A DNA stretch of 64,000 nt from HXMU1420-13 sp963691715 (lineage in GTDB: Bacteria; Bacteroidota; Rhodothermia; Balneolales; Balneolaceae). The notes beneath the pieces were generated by a model. That model saw nothing but the letters and a program-made list of their open reading frames with translations, did no database searches and was not told where the DNA came from. A program made the position numbers and the translations under genes. The stretch lies in the NCBI GenBank assembly GCA_963691715.1, contig OY829281.1, positions 2,666,001 to 2,730,000 of the forward strand, read 5' to 3'. This document shows positions 18,098-24,061 of the stretch, in pieces. Every line of letters begins with the position of its first letter. The first letter of the stretch is position 1.

Positions 18098-18634
18098 ATG
18101 AATAATCATATGAAAACTGTATACATATTATGTAGTCTATTGTTTGTTTCCATAGCCTGCACTGCACAAGAAATAAAAGGATACTTAATAACGGAAGCGG
18201 AATTCAATGCCATTACCTATAATGGGGCAACCATAGCTGATATTGAAGCTACTAATGGAGTGGAATTCGCGTTGCGCAAACTTTTTGGAGATTATACGAC
18301 AAAAAAAGAATCGGATATATTTGATAACATTACGTTTCAATATCATTTTAATCAAATGTCTTACGATTATGAATACGATCGAGTGATATCGATCACAATA
18401 AAGGACAATACATGGCCAGTAGTTGTACAAGGGAACACCTTTCGAGTGGGAGATTCGATTGATGATCTACAACAGAAATTTGGTTCAGGTTTTAAAACAT
18501 ATACCTCAAAATATACGACCGGAAGGATATTTACTGGATTCAGCTTTGAAACTAATGATTATAATGATTTATTCATAGAATTTGATCCAGATACAGAAAG
18601 GATTACGAGAATTAAATATTACCTAATTCCATAG
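18098..18634 (+). CDS. Small secreted protein, tandem paralog 4 of 6
   Basis: The N-terminal half carries QEIKGYLITEAEF, IEATNGVEF and KKESDIFDNITF, the variant shared by paralogs 4 to 6. The hypervariable turn reads TSKYTTGRIFTG, unique in the set. The frame can be extended upstream to an ATG at 18062, but those 12 residues (MYGVPPLNIALI) come from the repeat junction and would precede the signal peptide, so I use 18098. Confidence 0.75.
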   Translation: MNNHMKTVYILCSLLFVSIACTAQEIKGYLITEAEFNAITYNGATIADIEATNGVEFALRKLFGDYTTKKESDIFDNITFQYHFNQMSYDYEYDRVISITIKDNTWPVVVQGNTFRVGDSIDDLQQKFGSGFKTYTSKYTTGRIFTGFSFETNDYNDLFIEFDPDTERITRIKYYLIP

Positions 18635-18686
18635 CCTAATGTAAAGTGAATGGTATGGAGTACCCCCCCTGAACATTGCACTAATA

Positions 18687-19223
18687 ATGAATAATCATAT
18701 GAAAACTGTATACATATTATGTAGTCTATTGTTTGTTTCCATAGCCTGCACTGCACAAGAAATAAAAGGATACTTAATAACGGAAGCGGAATTCAATGCC
18801 ATTACCTATAATGGGGCAACCATAGCTGATATTGAAGCTACTAATGGAGTGGAATTCGCGTTGCGCAAACTTTTTGGAGATTATACGACAAAAAAAGAAT
18901 CGGATATATTTGATAACATTACGTTTCAATATCATTTTAATCAAATGTCTTACGATTATGAATACGATCGAGTGATATCGATCACAATAAAGGACAATAC
19001 ATGGCCAGTAGTTGTACAAGGGAACACCTTTCGAGTGGGAGATTCGATTGATGATCTACAACAGAAATTTGGTTCTGGTTTTAAAACATATACCTCAGAA
19101 TATGCGCCTGGAGAGATATTTACTGGATTCAGCTTTGAAACTAATGATTATAATGATTTATTCATAGAATTTGATCCAGATACAGAAAGGATTACGAGAA
19201 TTAAATATTACCTAATTCCATAG
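18687..19223 (+). CDS. Small secreted protein, tandem paralog 5 of 6
   Basis: This is virtually identical to paralog 4 except for the TSEYAPGEIFTG segment near residues 143-154, where it agrees with paralogs 3 and 6. Signal peptide, KLFGDYTTKKESD and VGDSIDDLQQKFGSGF are intact. The near identity of neighbouring units points to very recent amplification or ongoing homogenisation. Confidence 0.75.
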   Translation: MNNHMKTVYILCSLLFVSIACTAQEIKGYLITEAEFNAITYNGATIADIEATNGVEFALRKLFGDYTTKKESDIFDNITFQYHFNQMSYDYEYDRVISITIKDNTWPVVVQGNTFRVGDSIDDLQQKFGSGFKTYTSEYAPGEIFTGFSFETNDYNDLFIEFDPDTERITRIKYYLIP

Positions 19224-19275
19224 CCTAATGTAAAGTGAATTGTATGGAGTACCCCCCCTGAACATTGCACTAATA

Positions 19276-19812
19276 ATGAATAATCATATGAAAACTGTAT
19301 ACATATTATGTAGTCTATTGTTTGTTTCCATAGCCTGCACTGCACAAGAAATAAAAGGATACTTAATAACGGAAGCGGAATTCAATGCCATTACCTATAA
19401 TGGGGCAACCATAGCTGATATTGAAGCTACTAATGGAGTGGAATTCGCGTTGCGCAAACTTTTTGGAGATTATACGACAAAAAAAGAATCGGATATATTT
19501 GATAACATTACGTTTCAATATCATTTTAATCAAATGTCTTACGATTATGAATACGATCGAGTGATATCGATCACAATAAAGGACAATACATGGCCAGTAG
19601 TTGTACAAGGGAACACCTTTCGAGTGGGAGATTCGATTGATGATCTACAACAGAAATTTGGTTCTGGTTTTAAAACATATACCTCAGAATATGCGCCTGG
19701 AGAGATATTTACTGGATTCAACTACGACACTAATGATTATAATGCATTACATATAGAATTCAATCCAGATACAAAAAGGATTACTGAAATTACATATTTC
19801 ATACTTCCATAG
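19276..19812 (+). CDS. Small secreted protein, tandem paralog 6 of 6
   Basis: The front matches paralogs 4 and 5 (QEIKGYLI, ATNGVEF), and the turn TSEYAPGEIF matches 3 and 5, but the C-terminus NYDTNDYNALHIEFNPDTKRITEITYFILP matches paralog 1. Copies 1 and 6 are also the two that are followed by the same ~400-bp spacer, so this C-terminus belongs to the ancestral block end. An upstream ATG at 19240 is a junction artefact as in paralog 4. Confidence 0.75.
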   Translation: MNNHMKTVYILCSLLFVSIACTAQEIKGYLITEAEFNAITYNGATIADIEATNGVEFALRKLFGDYTTKKESDIFDNITFQYHFNQMSYDYEYDRVISITIKDNTWPVVVQGNTFRVGDSIDDLQQKFGSGFKTYTSEYAPGEIFTGFNYDTNDYNALHIEFNPDTKRITEITYFILP

Positions 19813-20220
19813 CCTAATGTAAGTGAATGGTATGGAGTAAAAACCCTAGTGATGAATGCATCTGTGAAGACTCCTTTCCCGATAAATCGGGAGAGGAGTG
19901 ACTCAAGAAAAATAACGGTGCATAACAGTCATCCAGAAACCGACTTGTCGGGTGAAGGATCTAAACAATGTGGATTTAGTACATATTCTAGAATGAGTAT
20001 ACTGTTTCTTTGATCATGGGTAAGCCACAAAACAAAACCTTTCCGATAGTAGAGCTTCCGAACAAGGGAGAGTCATTCCCACGAAGGTGGGAATCTAGAT
20101 TCCTAAAAGTGAAGTCTTACTCAAATCTAGTATCTATAAGGAGGATTTTCAATAAAAGGACAGTGATAGAGAAAGACCTATTCATGTTAGTCTTTGTCAT
20201 TTCGAGTGCAACGAGAAATC
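19813..20220 (+). repeat. Repeat-rich spacer, block copy 2
   Basis: This is the second copy of the spacer at 16189-16602, collinear and mostly identical, with a hairpin TTCCCAC/GTGGGAA at 20076-20093. The stretch 19813-20636 (824 bp) holds no credible gene; it contains this block, a palindrome, a weak terminator, a dispersed repeat and the attC-like element. Confidence 0.8.
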
Positions 20221-20273
20221 TAAGGATCTTACTTTACAATTAGGAATAGATTTCTCACTTCGTTCGAAATGAC
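20196..20273. repeat. 78-bp near-palindrome (MITE-like dispersed repeat)
   Basis: GTCATTTCGAGTGCAACGAG at 20196 onward is mirrored by the arm at 20248-20273 ending TTCGAAATGAC; the two 26-bp arms are near-complementary around a 26-nt centre. Degraded relatives lie at 367-432 and near 16574. This is the best preserved copy in the window. Confidence 0.7.
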
Positions 20274-20294
20274 AAACACAAATTTTAAAATAAC

Positions 20295-20322
20295 CCCTCT
20301 ATAGCAAAAAGAGGGTTTATTT
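20295..20322 (+). terminator. Candidate terminator after the paralog array
   Basis: CCCTCT at 20295-20300 pairs with AGAGGG at 20310-20315, followed by TTTATTTT. The stem is only 6 bp, but the T-rich tail is in place. It could end transcription of the array. Confidence 0.45.
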
Positions 20323-20338
20323 TACCGCATGATTATGC

Positions 20339-20372
20339 ATATGTTGAAGCTTACCAATAAATTACTTTTATT
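20339..20372 (+). repeat. Dispersed 34-bp repeat, copy 2
   Basis: This matches 808-841 with a single visible mismatch. Both copies mark the downstream end of a hairpin-rich spacer. Confidence 0.55.
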
Positions 20373-20460
20373 CAGTTTATACTTAAAATGAGTAGGGAAA
20401 ACTGAACAATACGTATAGATACAATAGGGATAAAGTGAACTGAGTTCATATTATCATTTT

Positions 20461-20496
20461 GTTGGAGAAGAATTCGCTCCGCTCCTCTTCTCCAAC
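20461..20496. repeat. Perfect 11-bp inverted repeat
   Basis: GTTGGAGAAGA at 20461-20471 and TCTTCTCCAAC at 20486-20496 enclose a 14-nt loop. There is no T-run after it. It directly abuts the attC-like element, sharing its AAC. Confidence 0.6.
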
Positions 20497-20593
20497 GTGG
20501 CTGGGCTAAGTACAAAAGTTGCGTAGCAACTCATCCCAACCCTCACTAAATTCAATAGGTATAACCAACTGAACTTAGCCCGGCACGTTATGC
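20494..20593 (+). other. Integron attC-like recombination site
   Basis: AACGTG (20494-20499) pairs with CACGTT (20584-20589), and GGGCTAAGT (20503-20511) pairs with ACTTAGCCC (20573-20581), separated by an unpaired bulge (GCT against GG). This is the R-box, central bulge and L-box layout of attC sites, with the conserved AAC and GTT triplets, a ~96-bp total length in the attC range and an inner hairpin GTTGC/GCAAC (20518-20530). The right box continues as GTTATGCGC, whose exact complement GCGCATAAC lies at the end of the HEPN gene (22375-22383). No integrase is in the window, so function is inferred from form only. Confidence 0.5.
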
Positions 20594-20636
20594 GCAAACA
20601 AGAACAGCATTGTACACACAATAAAAATAGGACAAA

Positions 20637-21728
20637 ATGAATTTAAAAGAAATATTAGCAAAAGAGATAGAAAATAAAAGGACTGAGTTTAAAACTGAAA
20701 ACTATCCAATGTCCATTGGTGAACTTGTGAATTTATATGCAAACAAAGAGGTATTAATAAATCCAGATTTTCAAAGATATTTCCGATGGACAGATTTACA
20801 AAAAACAAGATTAATTGAATCTATTGTATTAGGTATCCCTATTCCTTCGATTTTTGTTTTTCAAAGGGAAGATGGAATTTGGGAAATAGTAGATGGACTC
20901 CAAAGAGTATCAACTATTCTACAATTTATGGGTGAACTTGAAGATAAACCAGCCTTAGAACTTCAAGGAACAAAATATCTTCCGCACTTTGAAGGATTAA
21001 AATGGGATAATGAAGGCAATACTGATTTAGAAATCCCAACATCAACAAAGTTATTCTTCAAACGTGCGAAGCTTAATGTTTCAATTATATTAAGCGATTC
21101 AGGACCCAATGCCAAATTTGAAGTTTTTCAGAGACTAAATACGGGAGGTTCTTATGCTTCTGACCAAGAAGTTAGAAATAGCGTCATGATAATGGTCAAT
21201 AAAGCTACTTTTGAGTGGTTTTCTAAGCTCTCAGAATTTGATAATTATTTAAACACAATTTCGATATCCGATAGATTGTTTGATGAACAATATCATATTG
21301 AATTGGCTCTTAGGCATATTGCATTAGTTTATTATGAATATTCTCCTAAAAAGGATATTAAGGATTATTTTGATGACGTTGTTGAGCAAATACTTTTAGA
21401 TGACGATTTTGATTATTTAACAATTGGTGAGAAATTCAAAAGTACTTTTAATGTAATAAATGAATTGTTTGGTGAAAATGCATTTAAACGATATGATGGT
21501 ACAAAATTTAAGGGTAAATTCTTAGAATCTGCTTATGAGGCTGTTTCTGTTGGGTTAGCTTTAAATTTTGAAAAATATAACTTCCCGAAAGACAATGATA
21601 TTTTTGTCGAAAAAGTCCAAAAACTTCATGGTGAAGAATATTTCTTAAAATATACAGGCTCTGGTTCAAATGCCAGAACGAGGATTCCTAAGTTAATGCC
21701 ATTTATTAAGGACTTTTTCTCAAAATAA
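20637..21728 (+). CDS. DUF262 domain protein (ParB/GmrS-like)
   Basis: The 363-residue protein is a stand-alone DUF262 protein. Visible motifs are NPDFQRYFRW (residues 42-51) and EIVDGLQRVSTI (83-94), corresponding to the family's DGQQR nucleotide-processing signature with Leu in place of the first Gln. The part after about residue 200 is helical and lacks the HNH (DUF1524) nuclease motif of GmrSD/BrxU enzymes. DUF262 proteins act in phage defence and nucleic-acid processing, often with a separate effector. Here the next gene, 6 bp downstream, is a HEPN protein that would supply nuclease activity. The gene is very AT-rich and preceded by an attC-like site. Confidence 0.85.
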   Translation: MNLKEILAKEIENKRTEFKTENYPMSIGELVNLYANKEVLINPDFQRYFRWTDLQKTRLIESIVLGIPIPSIFVFQREDGIWEIVDGLQRVSTILQFMGELEDKPALELQGTKYLPHFEGLKWDNEGNTDLEIPTSTKLFFKRAKLNVSIILSDSGPNAKFEVFQRLNTGGSYASDQEVRNSVMIMVNKATFEWFSKLSEFDNYLNTISISDRLFDEQYHIELALRHIALVYYEYSPKKDIKDYFDDVVEQILLDDDFDYLTIGEKFKSTFNVINELFGENAFKRYDGTKFKGKFLESAYEAVSVGLALNFEKYNFPKDNDIFVEKVQKLHGEEYFLKYTGSGSNARTRIPKLMPFIKDFFSK

Positions 21729-21734
21729 TATCGC

Positions 21735-22382
21735 ATGGCTAAGAATTTATTCTCATTTGATGGGTTGACAACTAAACTTGCAGAAGAATTAGCTTGGAGG
21801 AGAAAGGAATTGACAATTATTAAAAACAAAATTCCAACTGATAGAAGTCCAGTTCAGTCAGCTTTTTTAAGGTCTGCAATTCCATTATTATATGCTCATT
21901 GGGAAGGATTTGTAAAAGTAACTCTAAGTTATTATCTGGAATATGTAGCAAATAAATATTTAAAACATAATGAACTTCAATATTCCTTTGTTGCTTTATC
22001 ATTGCAAAATCGATTAGGACAACTTGATGTAAATAGTATAGTTAGTAAAACAAAAATTGTAGAATCATTGATAAATGACTTTTCAAAGCAATCTAATATT
22101 CCAAAGAAAAATGTTATTAATACTAAATCTAATTTGAAATTTGATGTTTTTGAAGAGATTCTATTCATTCTTGATTTAAATGATAGTTATTTTAAATCAA
22201 AAGAAAGCTTAATTAATGACTTGGTTGATACAAGAAATCATATTGCGCATGGGGAGTATCTTAAAGTGGACTATGAAACTTATTTAGAATTTCATGACGA
22301 TATTATTGCATTATTAGAAAATATTAAGACAAAGATTGAAAATTGTGCTTTGGAAGAAAAATACAAGAATGTCAGCGCATAA
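21735..22382 (+). CDS. HEPN-like nuclease (MAE_28990/MAE_18760 type)
   Basis: This 215-residue helical protein has the HEPN Rx4H signature at Arg167-His172 (TRNHIAHGEY) and the IPLLYAHWEGFVKV block near residues 49-62, which are characteristic of the MAE_28990/MAE_18760 HEPN family (PF18737). HEPN proteins of this kind are usually metal-independent RNases in toxin-antitoxin or abortive-infection systems. It follows the DUF262 gene by 6 bp, so the two form a transcriptional pair. Its TAA stop lies inside GCGCATAAC, the way stop codons often sit in the R'' box of integron cassettes. Confidence 0.82.
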   Translation: MAKNLFSFDGLTTKLAEELAWRRKELTIIKNKIPTDRSPVQSAFLRSAIPLLYAHWEGFVKVTLSYYLEYVANKYLKHNELQYSFVALSLQNRLGQLDVNSIVSKTKIVESLINDFSKQSNIPKKNVINTKSNLKFDVFEEILFILDLNDSYFKSKESLINDLVDTRNHIAHGEYLKVDYETYLEFHDDIIALLENIKTKIENCALEEKYKNVSA

Positions 22383-22383
22383 C
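22375..22383 (+). other. attC R''-like box at cassette end
   Basis: GCGCATAAC is the exact reverse complement of GTTATGCGC at 20587-20595, the boundary before the DUF262 gene. In integrons the start and end boxes of one cassette are complementary like this. I could not find a full L''/L'/R' continuation downstream, so the site may be truncated. Confidence 0.4.
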
Positions 22384-22552
22384 AAAGAACTGAGGTAAAC
22401 ACCAAGTAAATTTCCTTTAATTTGTCACTAACGTACTTTTATAGTGCTCATCATATAGAAGACTATTTTTGATTATTACAAAGAAGTGTATAAATAGTGA
22501 TTTTCAAATAATTATTTGACCAACCTCCCATCCCAAAAAACACTTAAAAAAA

Positions 22553-22588
22553 TGGCAGGTTTTACATCTTCAAATTGTATCCCTGCCA
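22553..22588 (+). promoter_or_regulatory. Hairpin in carA upstream region
   Basis: TGGCAGG at 22553-22559 and CCTGCCA at 22582-22588 form a perfect 7-bp stem with a 22-nt loop and no U-tract. The 418-bp gap between the HEPN gene and carA contains only this, the terminator-like hairpin at 22734-22767 and unremarkable AT-rich sequence. Confidence 0.4.
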
Positions 22589-22733
22589 ATCCCTTTGTAT
22601 CTTAAGAAAACTTTTAACAAAGTCGTTTACAGAATACCATTGTTAGCACACAAACGCTTTGAGTCCACAGCACTAGAACCCTTAAAACAGCAAGGAAGCT
22701 GATGGCATTATTGGTTAATAAAAATATTTTTAT

Positions 22734-22767
22734 AATCCGGCGCGATTTTCGTAGTCGGATTTTTTTT
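22734..22767 (+). terminator. Terminator-like hairpin 33 bp before carA
   Basis: AATCCGGC (22734-22741) pairs with GTCGGATT (22754-22761, one G-U pair) and is followed by a run of eight T up to 22767. It ends only 33 bp before the carA ATG. It may end the upstream cassette transcript or act as a leader attenuator of carAB; the position favours the second if the promoter lies upstream. Confidence 0.6.
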
Positions 22768-22800
22768 GATCAACACTCCACAAACCCTAATTCTTAACGA

Positions 22801-23922
22801 ATGTCTTTACAACCCAGAAAAAAAGCGATCCTCGCATTGAGTGATGGCACGATAGCGCACGGCTGGGCAGTTGGCCACAAAGGAATAACTGGCGGTGAAT
22901 TGTGCTTTAACACAAGCATGACCGGCTATCAAGAAATTTTCACCGATCCAAGTTATTACGGTCAACTTATGATGATGACCTACCCACATATTGGAAATTA
23001 CGGAACTATGGCGCGCGACGACGAACACCGAAAGGTGATGGTAGCAGGAGTGATCGTAAGAGCGTACTCTTGGGAGTACAGTAATCCCATGGCTGACGGT
23101 AGCTTGGACGAATATCTAGAAGATAACGAAATTGTGGGCATCTCTGGAGTAGATACCCGTGCCTTAGTGCGCCATATTCGAGAAAAAGGCGTGATGAATG
23201 CCGTAATCTCATCCACAGAAATAAACGAAGATCGATTGGTAGAAATGGCAAAAAACTGGGATGATATGAAAGGGCTAGAATTAGCCTCTAAAGTAACCAG
23301 AGAAGAAGCCCAAACCTACCATCCAGAAACGGACACCCAGTTTAAAGTGGCGGCCTTCGATTATGGAATCAAACAAAACATCATAAACAGTTTAGTAGCT
23401 CGCGGTTGTGCCCTTCGAGTGTTTCCTGCCCAAGTTAGTCTAGAAGAAGTAAAAGCATGGGAAGCAGATGGATTTTTCTTCTCTAACGGACCTGGAGACC
23501 CCAATCCCACAGGAGAATATGCCCTTGAAATTGTAGAATATGCAAAATCAACAGGAAAGCCTATGTTCGGGATTTGTCTTGGACATCAACTTATGGCGAT
23601 GAGCGAAGGTATAGAAGTTGGCAAGATGTTCGTGGGACATCGAGGAGCCAATCATCCCGTAAAAAATCTTGAAACAGGATTGGTGGAAATTTCAACGCAA
23701 AACCATGGCTTTGCAGTGATCGAAGAAAGTGTAAAAGAAGAAGTTGCTAGCATCACTCATATAAATCTAAACGACAATACCGTAGAAGGACTTCGATTTA
23801 AAAATTTCCCCGGCTTTTCGGTACAATATCATCCAGAAGCATCGCCTGGTCCACACGATTCGGCCTATCTATTTGATCAATTCATAGAGTTGATGAATAA
23901 ACAAAAAGGAGTGTTGGCTTGA
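22801..23922 (+). CDS. carA: Carbamoyl-phosphate synthase small (glutaminase) subunit
   Basis: CarA hydrolyses glutamine and passes ammonia to CarB for carbamoyl phosphate, used by pyrimidine and arginine synthesis. The 373-residue protein has the N-terminal CPSase domain (LALSDGTIAHGWAVG, GELCFNTSMTGYQEI) and a class I glutamine amidotransferase domain with nucleophile Cys259 in FGICLGHQ and His344/Glu346 in QYHPEASPG. Length is close to the family norm. carB follows after 139 bp. The gene is clearly less AT-rich than the DUF262/HEPN pair next to it, marking the return to core chromosome. Confidence 0.96.
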   Translation: MSLQPRKKAILALSDGTIAHGWAVGHKGITGGELCFNTSMTGYQEIFTDPSYYGQLMMMTYPHIGNYGTMARDDEHRKVMVAGVIVRAYSWEYSNPMADGSLDEYLEDNEIVGISGVDTRALVRHIREKGVMNAVISSTEINEDRLVEMAKNWDDMKGLELASKVTREEAQTYHPETDTQFKVAAFDYGIKQNIINSLVARGCALRVFPAQVSLEEVKAWEADGFFFSNGPGDPNPTGEYALEIVEYAKSTGKPMFGICLGHQLMAMSEGIEVGKMFVGHRGANHPVKNLETGLVEISTQNHGFAVIEESVKEEVASITHINLNDNTVEGLRFKNFPGFSVQYHPEASPGPHDSAYLFDQFIELMNKQKGVLA

Positions 23923-23955
23923 TCTCTTCTTGCTATCAATCCGAACGGAACCAAA

Positions 23956-23990
23956 GCATTTCACCCTCTAGCAAAGAGTATGTGAAATGC
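23956..23990 (+). promoter_or_regulatory. Intercistronic hairpin between carA and carB
   Basis: GCATTTCAC (23956-23964) pairs perfectly with GTGAAATGC (23982-23990), and the loop contains a further CTCT/AGAG pairing. There is no T-run. It could affect mRNA stability or the carA:carB ratio. Confidence 0.5.
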
Positions 23991-24061
23991 GTTGATTTCC
24001 ATCAAAAGCATACAACGAACTCACTACACCTAGAACGCCCCTAATTTTTACCCGATAAAAA

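Larger units (their letters stand above)
16920..19812 (+). repeat. 589-bp tandem array (five units)
   Basis: Start codons at 16920, 17509, 18098, 18687 and 19276 are spaced exactly 589 bp apart, and the units are nearly identical in DNA. Each junction fuses the end of one unit (CTAATGTAAAGTGAAT, then GTATGGAGTA) to a 7-C run followed by CTGAACA-type sequence. That second part is the tail of the M23 gene (compare 15628-15651), so each unit carries a remnant of the M23 3' end. Unequal recombination at the C-run is the simplest origin. Confidence 0.9.

Noticed and set aside
15629..19255. Phase variation by the C-runs at the unit junctions
   Set aside because: All visible runs have seven C and lie outside the reading frames of the small genes, except in the last codons of the M23 gene and fragment.
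16920..19812. CRISPR or minisatellite interpretation of the tandem repeats
   Set aside because: Units are 589 bp, coding throughout, with no short spacer-repeat structure.
22384..22700. Complete second attC downstream of the HEPN gene
   Set aside because: Only the R''-like box matches; I found no paired L boxes or R' within the usual 60-140 bp.
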